The position numbers were made by a program, and so were the translations under genes. Positions 1 to 8,841 of a stretch of DNA of 64,000 bases are shown here, piece by piece. The DNA comes from Streptosporangium canum (lineage in GTDB: Bacteria > Actinomycetota > Actinomycetes > Streptosporangiales > Streptosporangiaceae), in contig NZ_FOQY01000020.1 in the NCBI RefSeq assembly GCF_900113865.1, forward strand, positions 1-64,000. Direction: 5' to 3'. Positions within the stretch are counted from its first letter, which is position 1. Each line of letters begins with the position of its first letter. The notes under the pieces are model-generated. The model was not told the origin of the DNA. It was given only the letters and a program-made list of their open reading frames with translations, and searched no databases.

Positions 1-51
1 GGCTGCGAGTCCTACAAGCCGAGCAACCTCAGCCTCCTGCTCTGCCACTAA
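1..51 (+). CDS. Class III lanthipeptide precursor, copy 1 (3' end only)
   Basis: The window opens inside a small ORF whose last 16 codons encode the same C-terminal core as the complete precursor gene at 85-216. The two 51-nt stretches (1-51 and 166-216) are identical except for the last base of the stop codon (TAA here, TAG there). The S-x2-S-x3-C lanthionine/labionin motif and the terminal Cys-His are present. The leader is outside the window. It is part of a tandem precursor duplication; the modifying LanKC enzyme is expected upstream. Confidence 0.85.
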   Translation, partial: GCESYKPSNLSLLLCH

Positions 52-84
52 CCCGTTCACACCCCCAAGAAGTGAGGTAATCCC

Positions 85-216
85 ATGGTTCTTCTCGACC
101 TCCAGACCCTGGAAGCTCCCGGCGGCGGCCACGGCGGCGGCGGTGGCAGCACCCTGACCGTCCTGGGCTGCGAGTCCTACAAGCCGAGCAACCTCAGCCT
201 CCTGCTCTGCCACTAG
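85..216 (+). CDS. Class III lanthipeptide precursor peptide, copy 2
   Basis: A 43-residue peptide, too short for a normal gene call. Residues 3-7 read LLDLQ, the leader motif recognised by class III (LanKC) synthetases in the AmfS/RamS/LabA family. A glycine-rich linker (residues 13-21) leads to a core with two copies of the labionin/lanthionine motif: S22-x2-T25-x3-C29 and S35-x2-S38-x3-C42. The second motif resembles the SapB type. The ATG has a GTGAGG ribosome site 7 nt upstream. The gene is followed by a strong hairpin and then two ABC exporters and a prolyl oligopeptidase. Known of the family: Ser/Thr are phosphorylated and dehydrated, then cyclised on Cys by LanKC, and the leader is trimmed. 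The product's activity (morphogen, antiviral, antinociceptive or other) cannot be told from sequence. Confidence 0.88.
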   Translation: MVLLDLQTLEAPGGGHGGGGGSTLTVLGCESYKPSNLSLLLCH

Positions 217-223
217 TGGACCG

Positions 224-264
224 GGTGCCCGGGACGGCCAGCGACGGCGGCCGTCCCGGGCACC
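224..264 (+). terminator. Intercistronic hairpin between precursor and exporter genes
   Basis: A perfect 16-bp inverted repeat (arms 224-239 and 249-264, loop 9 nt) lies 8 nt after the precursor stop codon and 42 nt before the exporter start. There is no long T-tract after it. Such hairpins commonly stabilise the abundant precursor transcript and let limited read-through into transport genes. Attenuation here is inferred. Confidence 0.75.
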
Positions 265-305
265 GCCCTTTCCCCCAGGAGGAACGAGCCAAGGAGGACC
301 GAGCG

Positions 306-1979
306 GTGCGGACGGCAGATCGGCTGGTGCTCCAGACCGTACGGCGTGGTGGCCCCTGGCTGGGCGTCCTCGCCCTCACCTCCGTCGCCGGCTCCGTCGC
401 GGAGCTGGCACTCCCCGCCGTCCTGGGCAGGACGGTCGACAGCCTCGTCGCCGCCGAGCCGGCGAGCGGGGCCTGGCTGGGCGTCTGCGCCGCGATCGTG
501 GTCGTGGCGGTGGTCTGTGACACCCTCGGCGTCTGGGGCGCCGGCGCCGGCGGCGCCCAGGTCTCGGCGTGGCTGCGCCACCGGATCCTGCGGCACGTCC
601 TCGGGGTCGGCCCCGCGATGACTCGCCGGTTCCCCGAAGGGGACCTGGTCACCCGGATAGGCGTGAACGCCGAGGAGGCCGGACGCGCGCCGGAGGCGAT
701 CGTCACCGGGGCGGCGCTGGTCATCCCCACCGCGGGCAGCATCGTGGCACTCTCCCTCATCGACTTCTGGCTGACCCTGACCCTGGTCGCCGGCCTCACC
801 CTCATCGCGCTCGTGCTCCGGGCGTTCTTCCACGCGACCACCTCGATCGCCGGCGGCTACCAGGAGGCCCAGGGCGACATCGCCGCCCGCCTGGTCGACG
901 CCCTCGCCGGAGCCCGGACGATCGCCGCGGCCGGCACCGCCGCCCAGGAGAAGTCACGGGTGCTCACCGCGCTTCCCCGGCTGCGCGCCCATGCCATGGA
1001 CATGTGGCGGGCCAACGCCCGAGCCGGTGTCCAGGCGGGCGCCGTGGTGCCGCTGCTGGAGGTGGCCGTGCTGGGAGTGGGCGGCCTGCGCCTGGCGGCC
1101 GGTGACCTCACGGTCGGCGAGCTGTACTCCGCCGCCCGTTACGCCGTGCTCGGAGCCGGCCTCGGCGCCGCGCTGAGCTACGTCAACCGGCTGACCCGGG
1201 CCCGCGCGGCCGCCGGCCGGGTCGTCGAGCTGATCGGCGAGAGTCCGAGAACGTACGGCGGGCAGTCATTGGGCCCCGGCCCCGGCACCCTGGAGCTGCG
1301 CGGCGTCGCCGCGGACGGTCTCGGCGACGTCGACCTCGTCGTCCCCGGCGGATGCGCGGTGGCCGTGGTCGGCCGGTCCGGCAGCGGCAAGTCGCTGCTG
1401 GCCGCCCTCGCCGGCCGCCTGGTGGACCCCCCGCGCGGGACGGTCCGCCTCGACGGCGTGCCGCTGCCCGCCCTCTCCCCCGAGGCGCTGCGCCGAGCCG
1501 TCGGCTACGCCTTCGAGCGCCCCGTCCTGGTGGGCGACACCGTCGCCGACGCCATCGGCCTCGGCCTCGACCGCCCCGCCCCGGAGGCCGTGCGCGCGGC
1601 CGCCCGCGCAGCGTGCGCCGACACCTTCGTCCGGCGGCTCCCGCTGGGATACGACACCCCTCTGGAGGAGGCTCCGATGTCGGGTGGTGAGAGACAGCGG
1701 ATCGGCCTGGCCCGTGCCTTCGCGCACGGGGAACGCCTGCTCATCCTGGACGACGCCACCTCCAGCCTGGACACCGTCACCGAACGGCAGGTCAGCGGGG
1801 CGCTCGCCGGCGAGCTGCGCGGCCGTACGCGGCTGATCGTGGCCCACCGGGTCGCGACCGCCGCGGCGGCCGACCGGGTGATCTGGCTGGACGGCGGCCG
1901 GGTGCGCGCCTACGACAGGCACCGCGTGCTGTGGGACGACCCCGGCTACCGCGCCGTCTTCCAGGTGGACGCCCCGTGA
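306..1979 (+). CDS. ABC exporter (fused membrane + ATPase domain), lanthipeptide transport half 1
   Basis: A 557-residue exporter-type ABC protein. The N-terminal ~300 residues hold about six membrane segments and the C-terminal part is an ATPase. The ATPase has a Walker A (GRSGSGKS), a signature SGGERQR and a Walker B LLILDDATSSLD. An open frame extends back to 216, but the GTG at 306 has an AGGAGG site 8 nt upstream and the stretch before it is the hairpin, so 306 is preferred. The gene overlaps the next ABC gene by 4 nt (GTGA). Two adjacent half-transporters next to class III precursors match the AmfA/AmfB (RamA/RamB) arrangement and suggest a heterodimer that exports the modified peptide. 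Confidence 0.9.
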   Translation: MRTADRLVLQTVRRGGPWLGVLALTSVAGSVAELALPAVLGRTVDSLVAAEPASGAWLGVCAAIVVVAVVCDTLGVWGAGAGGAQVSAWLRHRILRHVLGVGPAMTRRFPEGDLVTRIGVNAEEAGRAPEAIVTGAALVIPTAGSIVALSLIDFWLTLTLVAGLTLIALVLRAFFHATTSIAGGYQEAQGDIAARLVDALAGARTIAAAGTAAQEKSRVLTALPRLRAHAMDMWRANARAGVQAGAVVPLLEVAVLGVGGLRLAAGDLTVGELYSAARYAVLGAGLGAALSYVNRLTRARAAAGRVVELIGESPRTYGGQSLGPGPGTLELRGVAADGLGDVDLVVPGGCAVAVVGRSGSGKSLLAALAGRLVDPPRGTVRLDGVPLPALSPEALRRAVGYAFERPVLVGDTVADAIGLGLDRPAPEAVRAAARAACADTFVRRLPLGYDTPLEEAPMSGGERQRIGLARAFAHGERLLILDDATSSLDTVTERQVSGALAGELRGRTRLIVAHRVATAAAADRVIWLDGGRVRAYDRHRVLWDDPGYRAVFQVDAP

Positions 1980-3667
1980 ACCGGCCGATCCGCCGGGCGC
2001 TGCGGCGGGATCCGTACCAGCTGATCCGGCTCGGCGTCTGGTCCGTCGCGGAGACCGCGCCCGCTCTCATCATCGGCCTCGCCATCGCGCGGGCGATCGA
2101 CGAGGGCTTCGCCGCCGGCCGGCCGGGCACCGGCTTCGCCTGGCTGGCCGTGCTCGCCGGCGCCTGGCTGGTCGCCGCGGCCGGCGCCCGGCAGGTCGTG
2201 CTGGCCGTCGCCTCCATCGTGGAGCCGTTCCGGGAGGATCTGCTCGGCCATGTCGTCGAGAGCACGCTGAACCGGTCGGCCGTGTCCGGGCGGGGGCCGG
2301 ACACGGCGGCGGTGGCCCGGTCGAACCTGCAGGTCGAGCTGGCCCGTGACGCCTTCGCCTCCGTCATCACGGTCGTCAGGTCCTTCGTCTTCACCGTGGT
2401 GAGCGTGGTGCTCGGCCTGACGGCGCTGATACCGCAGGTGCTCGTGCTGGTGCTGCCGCCGTTCGTCGTCGGCCTCGGCCTGTTCCTGCTGTCGCTCCCG
2501 GCCCTGGCCCGGCGGCAGCGGGCGTTTCTCCTGGCCGACGAGCGCACCGCACAGGCGGTCACCGCCGTGACCGGCGGGCTGCGCGACATCGCCGCCTGCG
2601 TGGCGGGCGACCGGGTGGCCGCGCGGGTCGGCCGGCAGGTGACGGAGCAGGCGGGCGCGGGGCGCTCGCTGGCCAGGGTGACCGCCCTGCGCACGCTGTC
2701 GCTGGCGGTGGGGGGCTGGCTGCCGGTCCTGCTCGTGCTCGCCGGCACCCCCTGGCTGCTGCGCCAGGGGGCCGGGGCCGGGGTGATCCTCGGCGCGCTG
2801 GCCTACATCACGCAGTCGCTGGCCCCGGCGCTCGGCAACCTCGTGGAGGGCCTGGGCATCAGCGGGGTACGGCTGCGCGTCTCGCTCGGCCGCATCCTGC
2901 GCTCGGACGATCCCGCCCGCCCGGCGGCCGGACGGGACGCCGCCCGCGACGCGGGGGTCCGGCTGCGCGGGGTGACGTTCGCCTACGGACCGCACGCGGA
3001 ACCGGTGATCTCCGATCTTGACCTGTCCGTCCCCGACGGGGACCACATCGCCGTGGTGGGGCCCAGCGGCATCGGCAAGTCCACGCTCGCCGCGCTCGTC
3101 ACGGGCGTGCTCCGGCCGGACGCGGGGCGGATCCTGGTCGGCGGCGTGCCTGCCGACCGGCTCGACCCGGCCCACCGGGTGCTCATCCCCCAGGAGGCCT
3201 ACGTCTTCCGGGGCTCCCTCATGGAGAACCTCACCTATCTGGCCCCGGCGTCGCGGGACGCCGTGGAGGAGGCCGTGACGGCGGTCGGCCTGACCGCCGT
3301 GGTGGAGCGGCTGGGCGGTTACTCCGCCGAGATCCGTTCCGGCCTGCTGTCGCCGGGCGAGCGCCAGCTCGTCGCCCTGGCCCGCGCCTACCTGACCCCG
3401 GCCCGCCTGGTGATCCTCGACGAGGCGACCTGCCATCTGGATCCGGTGGCCGAGGCCCGTGCGGAGGAGGCGTTCGCCCGCCGCGACGGCACCCTTCTCG
3501 TCATCGCCCACCGGCTGACCTCGGCGCTGCGCGCCCGGCGGATCCTCGTCATGGACGGCACGAGCGTCCGGCTGGGAGGGCACGCGGAGATGCTCGCCGC
3601 CTCACCGCTCTACGCGGACCTGGTCGGCCACTGGAACCCCACGGACACGCAGGAGCTGGTGCCATGA
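1976..3667 (+). CDS. ABC exporter (fused membrane + ATPase domain), lanthipeptide transport half 2
   Basis: A 563-residue second half-transporter, starting at the GTG that overlaps the upstream stop codon. It has a membrane domain followed by an ATPase with Walker A GPSGIGKST. The signature is altered to LSPGERQ, where the first half has SGGERQ. The Walker B region reads LVILDEATCHLD. Unequal ATPase sites are usual in heterodimeric ABC exporters, one site being degenerate. The gene overlaps the protease gene by 4 nt (ATGA), so the three genes are translationally coupled. Role inferred: partner of the preceding gene in secreting the lanthipeptide. Confidence 0.9.
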   Translation: MNRPIRRALRRDPYQLIRLGVWSVAETAPALIIGLAIARAIDEGFAAGRPGTGFAWLAVLAGAWLVAAAGARQVVLAVASIVEPFREDLLGHVVESTLNRSAVSGRGPDTAAVARSNLQVELARDAFASVITVVRSFVFTVVSVVLGLTALIPQVLVLVLPPFVVGLGLFLLSLPALARRQRAFLLADERTAQAVTAVTGGLRDIAACVAGDRVAARVGRQVTEQAGAGRSLARVTALRTLSLAVGGWLPVLLVLAGTPWLLRQGAGAGVILGALAYITQSLAPALGNLVEGLGISGVRLRVSLGRILRSDDPARPAAGRDAARDAGVRLRGVTFAYGPHAEPVISDLDLSVPDGDHIAVVGPSGIGKSTLAALVTGVLRPDAGRILVGGVPADRLDPAHRVLIPQEAYVFRGSLMENLTYLAPASRDAVEEAVTAVGLTAVVERLGGYSAEIRSGLLSPGERQLVALARAYLTPARLVILDEATCHLDPVAEARAEEAFARRDGTLLVIAHRLTSALRARRILVMDGTSVRLGGHAEMLAASPLYADLVGHWNPTDTQELVP

Positions 3668-5697
3668 TCTACCCGCCCGCCGAGCGGCAGCCGATCGTCG
3701 ACCACCTCCACGGCCAGGCCGTACCCGATCCCTACCGGTGGCTGGAGGATCCGTCGAGCCCGGCGACGCGGAGCTGGCTGGCCGCCCAGGACGAGCTGTG
3801 GCGCGGTCACGCCGCCGCGCTCGCCGGGCGTGACGGATGGCACGCCCGGGTCGCCGAGCTCACCGGCGTCGGAACGGTCAGCCCGCCGGTCTGGCGCGGG
3901 GAGCGCCGGTTCTTCGTGCGCCGTACGGCCCGGCAGGAGCACGCGGTGCTCTACACCGCCGGGCCCGGCCAGGCCGAGCGGGCGCTGGTCGACCCGGTGG
4001 AGCTCGACCCCAGCGGCCTGACCACGCTGGACCAGTGGCAGCCCGGCCCGGACGGCGGGCTGCTGGCCTACCAGCTGTCCAGGAGCGGTGACGAGCGGTC
4101 GGAGCTGTACGTCATGGACGTCGGCACCCGGCGGATCGTCGACGGCCCCATCGACCGCTGCCGCTACGCGCCCGTGGCATGGCTGCCGGACGGGAAGGCG
4201 TTCTTCTACGTCCGCTCCCGCAAGGTGTGCCTGCACCGGCTCGGCACCTCGGCCGGGCAGGACGTGGTGATCTGCGGGGCCGACCGGTCCTACGGCCTGG
4301 GGATCAGCCACGACGGCCGCTGGCTGACGGTGTCGGCGGCGGCCGGCGGCGGCAACGACCTCTGGCTGGCCGACCTGGCCGCCTCCTCCCCGGAGCGCCC
4401 CGCGCTGCGGGTGATCCAGGAGGGGACGGACGCGGTGACGGCGCCGGCCGTCGGCCCCGACGGGCGCCTGTACCTCCTCACCACCATGGGCGCGCCCCGG
4501 GGCCGCCTGTGCGTCGCCGACCCGGCGCGTCCCGAGCCCGAGCACTGGCTCGACCTGGCCGGCCCGGATCCGGAGGCGGTGATCGGCGACTTCGCGATCC
4601 TCGGCGACTCGGTGCTCCTGGTCGGCTGGACCCGGCACGCGGTCAGCGAGATCAGCGTCCACGACCTGGCCACCGGTGAGCCACGCGGCCAGGTGCCGCT
4701 GCCCGGTCTCGGCTCGGCCGGGCGGATGTCCACCCGGCCCGGGGGCGGCCACGAGGTCTGGTTCACCTACACCGACAGCGTCACCCCCGGCAGCGTGCAC
4801 CGCTACGACGCGCGCACCGGCCGGACCACGCTCTGGGCCGCCGCGCCCGGCGCCGCCGAGGTGCCGCGGCTGTCGGCCCGCCGGATCGTCTACCCCTCGG
4901 CCGACGGGACGCCGGTGCGGATGCTGGTGCTGGCACGGCCGGGGACCGGCCCCCGGCCGACGATCCTGTACGGCTACGGCGGGTTCGGGCTCTCGCTGAC
5001 CCCCTCCTACTCCAGCTACATCCTGCCCTGGGTGGAGGCCGGAGGGGTCTTCGTCCTCGCCCAGCTGCGCGGCGGCGGCGAGGAGGGCGCGCAGTGGCAC
5101 CGCGCCGGGATGCTCGACGGCAAGCAGAACGTCTTCGACGACTTCGTGGCGGCGGCGGAACGGCTCATCGCCGACGGGTGGACCACCGCCGCGCAGCTGG
5201 CCGCCTGCGGCGAGTCGAACGGCGGGCTGCTGGTCGGAGCCGCGGTGACGCAGCGGCCGGACCTGTTCGCCGCGGCGGTCTGCTCGGCCCCGCTGCTCGA
5301 CATGGTCCGCTACGAGCGTTCCGGCCTGGGCCCCTCATGGCGCTCGGAGTACGGCTCGGCCTCCGATCCGGAGCAGCTGGGCTGGCTGCTGGGCTACTCC
5401 CCCTACCACCGGGTCAGGGACGGGGTCGACTATCCGGCGACGCTGCTGACCGCCTTCGGCGGCGACTCCCGCGTCGACCCCTTCCACGCCCGCAAGATGT
5501 GCGCGGCGATGCAGGGGGCGACCTCGGGCTCCCGGCCGATCCTGCTGCGCCATGAGAGCGACGTCGGGCACGGGGCACGGGCCACCAGCCGGGCGGTCGG
5601 GCTGGCGGCCGACATGCTCGCCTTCCTCGCCGCGCACACCGGTCTCACGGCCCTCCGCCCGGGTCCGCGCGATGCGCCCCGAAGCAACTCTCAGTAG
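3664..5697 (+). CDS. Prolyl oligopeptidase family (S9A) serine protease, probable lanthipeptide leader peptidase
   Basis: A 677-residue protein with the two-domain layout of prolyl oligopeptidase: an N-terminal beta-propeller (roughly residues 70-400) and a C-terminal alpha/beta hydrolase. The catalytic serine is in GESNGG (Ser518), the aspartate in the GDSRVDP segment (Asp601) and the histidine in VGHGA (His636). No signal peptide is seen, so it should act in the cytoplasm. It is the last gene of the precursor-exporter operon and overlaps the exporter gene by 4 nt. FlaP of the flavipeptin cluster is a known class III leader-removing prolyl oligopeptidase; the same role here is inferred from position. 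The only prolines in the precursor are at residues 12 and 34, so Pro12 at the end of the leader is the obvious cleavage candidate. Confidence 0.88.
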   Translation: MIYPPAERQPIVDHLHGQAVPDPYRWLEDPSSPATRSWLAAQDELWRGHAAALAGRDGWHARVAELTGVGTVSPPVWRGERRFFVRRTARQEHAVLYTAGPGQAERALVDPVELDPSGLTTLDQWQPGPDGGLLAYQLSRSGDERSELYVMDVGTRRIVDGPIDRCRYAPVAWLPDGKAFFYVRSRKVCLHRLGTSAGQDVVICGADRSYGLGISHDGRWLTVSAAAGGGNDLWLADLAASSPERPALRVIQEGTDAVTAPAVGPDGRLYLLTTMGAPRGRLCVADPARPEPEHWLDLAGPDPEAVIGDFAILGDSVLLVGWTRHAVSEISVHDLATGEPRGQVPLPGLGSAGRMSTRPGGGHEVWFTYTDSVTPGSVHRYDARTGRTTLWAAAPGAAEVPRLSARRIVYPSADGTPVRMLVLARPGTGPRPTILYGYGGFGLSLTPSYSSYILPWVEAGGVFVLAQLRGGGEEGAQWHRAGMLDGKQNVFDDFVAAAERLIADGWTTAAQLAACGESNGGLLVGAAVTQRPDLFAAAVCSAPLLDMVRYERSGLGPSWRSEYGSASDPEQLGWLLGYSPYHRVRDGVDYPATLLTAFGGDSRVDPFHARKMCAAMQGATSGSRPILLRHESDVGHGARATSRAVGLAADMLAFLAAHTGLTALRPGPRDAPRSNSQ

Positions 5698-5712
5698 TCG
5701 GCGTCAGCGGCA

Positions 5713-5747
5713 CCTACGGTCACGGCCACGCCGGCCGCGACCGTAGG
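5713..5747. terminator. Convergent hairpin terminator
   Basis: An inverted repeat with outer arms 5713-5721 and 5739-5747 (9 bp), continued after one mismatch by CGGCC/GGCCG. It sits between the end of the lanthipeptide operon and the convergently transcribed S15 peptidase, so it can serve both strands. No T-run. Confidence 0.6.
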
Positions 5748-5765
5748 CGACGATCGATCCTGCTG

Positions 5766-7658
5766 TTACCCGATGGACGTGCCGGTGACCAGGGGCAGCG
5801 AGATCGACGTGCCGGCCAGGTCGACGGTGACCTTGGCCCCGGTGCCGGGTTCGACGTCGTCCCCGGAGCCGGTGCCGGTCACGTCGAGGTTGAAGTCGTC
5901 GTTGGTTCCGGTCAGCACCAGGCCCAGCCGGTGCCCGGCCTTGAACTCGTAGTCCAGTGGCAGCGTCTTCCAGGTGATCTGGTAGGACTTGCCCGGCGTC
6001 AGCGGCGTCTGGCGGCTGAGCGACTTGTGGTTCTGCGCGTCCATGATTCCGCGGGTGACGACGTGGAAGCCGGAGGCCGCCGTGTTGTCGCCGGCCTTGA
6101 GGTAGCAGCCGTCGTCATCAGCCGTACTCTGGCCGACGCAGTCTTCGCCGCCGATGAACTTGAGGCCTTCCGCGGATGTCGCGGTGCGTTCGCGGTAGTT
6201 GATGCGGGTGTCGGTGCCGTAGTCGACGAGCAGGACTCCCAGGTTGGCGGTCGGCTTGTCCAGCTTGAGGCGCAGGCTCACCGACGGCGTTCCGGACAGC
6301 CGCATCGCGTTCTTCAGCGGCGGGGTCAGGAAGGCCAGCCGGTTGGGGTTGGTGGTGGCGGGGTCGTCGGCCATCGCGATCTCGGTCTGGGCGGTGTCGA
6401 GGTAGCCGCCGGTGCCGGTCGAGGGCTTGCGGCCCAGGGAGCCGTCCTGCTGCGGGCGCAGGGTCGTCGTCCGCGTCGGTGCCGGCCAGCCGGCCTGGGT
6501 GATCCACCGGTCCGGGCCGAGCTGCACGTCGGCGCGCGGCCGGCGCATGATGTCGTTGGCGACGCCCATGAGTTCGTGGTCGAACCACTTGTGCAGGGTG
6601 GTGAGCCACACCTCGCGGCGGGCCCAGAACGGGTCGAGGTGCCCGTACTGCGTCACCCATTCCTTGCGCTGCACGGTGCGGGGCATCTTGGCCCACCATT
6701 CGGAGAACTGACTGCCCACGACGTTGCGGTCCTGCATGCCCATCACCGAGAAGACGCTGGCGCGGATGTTGCGCGCCTTCGAGACCGGCCCGGTCCGGTA
6801 GTTGCGTTCGTCCCAGTAGGCGTTGTAGTTGCCGGTGGCGTCGTCCGCGCCCTCGAGCAGGCGCTTGTGCACCGCCGCGCATTTCTCGTCCGGATCGAGG
6901 TCGATCCGCTTGGCCAGCTCTTCCTGCACGCCCTTCCACCAGGTGAGGACGCCGTTGTTGCGCGCCGTCTCGTATCCGCTGGTGTAGCCCGAGAGGTTCA
7001 CGATCGTCTCCAGCCCCTGGACGCCGGTGCCGGCGACGCCGGCGCTGAGCGCTCCCTCGTAGGAGTGGCCGATCATCCCGGTGCGCCCGGTGGTCCAGGC
7101 GGCTTCGACCGGATCTCCCTTGTCGTCGTAGGCGGTCGCCCGGCCGTTCAGCCAGTCGACGACCGCCTTGCCGCCCAGCACGTCGGTGGCGCCGTAGGTG
7201 GTCGGGCAGCCGTCGGACAGCCTGGTGCCGAGCATGTCGACGGACACGAACGCGTACCCGCGCGGCACGAAGTAGTTGTCGTAATACATCGGGAACTTCG
7301 TCACGTTCCCGTTCGCGTCGTATTTCTTGTGTTCATTCTCGAAGCCGATGCCCGGTACGTCGTAATACGGGCTTTCGTGCATGATCGCCGGGACCTTGAG
7401 CCCGGAACCGCTCTCTTTCGGCCGGATGATGTCCACCCGGAGCAGATCCTTCTTGCCGTCGCCGTCGCTGTCGACCGGCGACTGCACCCGGACGTGCTCG
7501 CGGATGGCGTCCTCGTAGGAGAAGACCGGCTGCGTCACCCCGCCGGAGACTTCGATCTTCGGCTCCGCTGTCGCGGACGCGGCGGGTGTACCGGCGACCA
7601 TGAGCGGGATCGCGAGTGCGACTGCGGCGAGGAACCCTCGCCGTTGGGCGTTTGGCAT
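5766..7658 (-). CDS. Secreted Xaa-Pro dipeptidyl-peptidase / S15 family hydrolase
   Basis: A 630-residue protein with a Sec/Tat-like signal peptide (basic MPNAQRRG start, hydrophobic stretch, then ASA-type cleavage site). The mature part has the CocE/X-prolyl dipeptidyl-peptidase (S15) fold. The nucleophile is in GHSYEG, and the C-terminal ~200 residues look like the family's jelly-roll domain. The open frame extends to 8021, but the ATG at 7658 is chosen because a GAAGGA site lies 6 nt upstream and the signal peptide begins there. Likely role: extracellular release of X-Pro dipeptides from peptides. It lies next to the lanthipeptide locus on the opposite strand, and I see no evidence that it belongs to that pathway. 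Confidence 0.82.
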   Translation of the reverse strand: MPNAQRRGFLAAVALAIPLMVAGTPAASATAEPKIEVSGGVTQPVFSYEDAIREHVRVQSPVDSDGDGKKDLLRVDIIRPKESGSGLKVPAIMHESPYYDVPGIGFENEHKKYDANGNVTKFPMYYDNYFVPRGYAFVSVDMLGTRLSDGCPTTYGATDVLGGKAVVDWLNGRATAYDDKGDPVEAAWTTGRTGMIGHSYEGALSAGVAGTGVQGLETIVNLSGYTSGYETARNNGVLTWWKGVQEELAKRIDLDPDEKCAAVHKRLLEGADDATGNYNAYWDERNYRTGPVSKARNIRASVFSVMGMQDRNVVGSQFSEWWAKMPRTVQRKEWVTQYGHLDPFWARREVWLTTLHKWFDHELMGVANDIMRRPRADVQLGPDRWITQAGWPAPTRTTTLRPQQDGSLGRKPSTGTGGYLDTAQTEIAMADDPATTNPNRLAFLTPPLKNAMRLSGTPSVSLRLKLDKPTANLGVLLVDYGTDTRINYRERTATSAEGLKFIGGEDCVGQSTADDDGCYLKAGDNTAASGFHVVTRGIMDAQNHKSLSRQTPLTPGKSYQITWKTLPLDYEFKAGHRLGLVLTGTNDDFNLDVTGTGSGDDVEPGTGAKVTVDLAGTSISLPLVTGTSIG

Positions 7659-8455
7659 GTGTTTTCCTTCTGGGCTGGTTACTGTTGTCGGTGGCGTCGT
7701 CATGGCGCGCCAAGAAGGCGCCATGGCGAGGTCGTAGTGGCACCAGGAAGCGTTTTGCGCTTGTCGGTGCGGGGTGTGCCCCGGCCAGGCCGGCGGCATC
7801 GGCGGCGGCCGACGGAGCACGCGCAGGTGCCGGCGGGCGCGTCGGCGGGCAGCGGCATACCCGTCGTGGCGCGGGTGAATGATGCGAGGCGCGACCGGCG
7901 TCGGCCTTGGCGCAGCGTGAGCGCGGCGGGCAGCCGGCGCACCGGCCGGTGAAGAACGCCTTGCGCCGCTTCGGCCTGACGGCGCCGGCAGCGGGATCCG
8001 GTGTCCGGCAGGGCAGGTCACGGCACTTTCAGTGGCGCCGATGGCGAAGTGGCGTCGCCGGCGAAGTCATCAAGGTCGAACCCGCCGGGCACGGCCCGGC
8101 CCACACGTGCCCGACCAGGCCGGTCGCGGAGCACACGTGCCCGACCAGGCCGGTCGCGGAGGACAGGGCGATGGAGCCGTCGACGGCGGCCCGGTGGGGC
8201 CTGCCGGTGGCATCGGCGGCGGACATCAGCGTGACGGCGCCGGTCCAGTGGCTGCGAGAGCGCGGCCGGCGAGCAGAGTCCGGTCGCCATCGGCGGGTCG
8301 GCCGGCGGTGATGCCGCACGGTCTTCACCGTGACACCGGCCAAGGGCACCGCCTGGCTGATCGTCAGGTCATGTCTTCAACGCCGGCCGCGTCAGCCGTC
8401 TCGCAGGACTTCTCCAGAGGTCGCATGTAGATCGCCGGGGCTTGCCGGGGCGTCA
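7659..8455. other. Long intergenic region without a recognisable gene
   Basis: About 800 bases between the divergent side of the S15 peptidase gene and the DUF1048 gene. Open frames exist on both strands, but they are Arg/Pro-rich and overlap one another, as expected of GC-rich non-coding DNA. The one distinct structure is the tandem repeat at 8101-8160. Confidence 0.5.
8101..8160. repeat. Two tandem copies of a 30-bp unit
   Basis: 8101-8130 and 8131-8160 are identical apart from the first base. The unit contains CACACGTG, which includes the palindrome CACGTG. It lies in non-coding sequence. Nothing further can be inferred. Confidence 0.85.
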
Positions 8456-8839
8456 TCAGCCGGTCCCTTCTCCGTTTCCGGTGTCTTCGCCGGCGGCGCG
8501 CTCGATGGCGCTGACCAGCCGTTGCCGCTCCCGGAGTCTCCACTGGCCCTCCGAGTAGTTCGAAGCGAACGCCTCGACGAATTCCACGGGGTCGTCTCCG
8601 ACGATCTCCCGGACCGGGGTGTCGTCCGCCGCGCTCTGCTCGAACAGGTCGAGGAGGTCCTCGTACATCGAAGCCGCGTCGGCACCGTCTCCCCGTCCGA
8701 AGTACATCAGGTACCGCTCCAGCGCCTCGACCGCCATGCGATAGCTCGCGGGAAGCTGTTGCGTGCGCGCCTTGTACTGCCGGTAGCGCCTCTTGTCCTC
8801 GAGCGATCCGGTGACCTTTTCGATCCACCCTGTGGCCAT
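8456..8839 (-). CDS. DUF1048-like protein, PadR partner
   Basis: A 127-residue, charged, all-helical protein without membrane segments. It begins MATGWIEKVTGSLEDKR and resembles the DUF1048 family, whose members are usually encoded right after a PadR-type repressor. The start ATG lies 2 nt after the padR-like stop, with a ribosome site inside the upstream gene, so the pair is one operon. Molecular function is unknown for the family. Family assignment is from memory of the pattern W-I-E-K-V-T-G-s-l-e-d-K and the gene context. Confidence 0.75.
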   Translation of the reverse strand: MATGWIEKVTGSLEDKRRYRQYKARTQQLPASYRMAVEALERYLMYFGRGDGADAASMYEDLLDLFEQSAADDTPVREIVGDDPVEFVEAFASNYSEGQWRLRERQRLVSAIERAAGEDTGNGEGTG

Positions 8840-8841
8840 GT

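Noticed and set aside
1946-5100. Long minus-strand frames opposite the ABC exporter and prolyl oligopeptidase
   Set aside because: Antisense shadows without ribosome sites or recognisable motifs.
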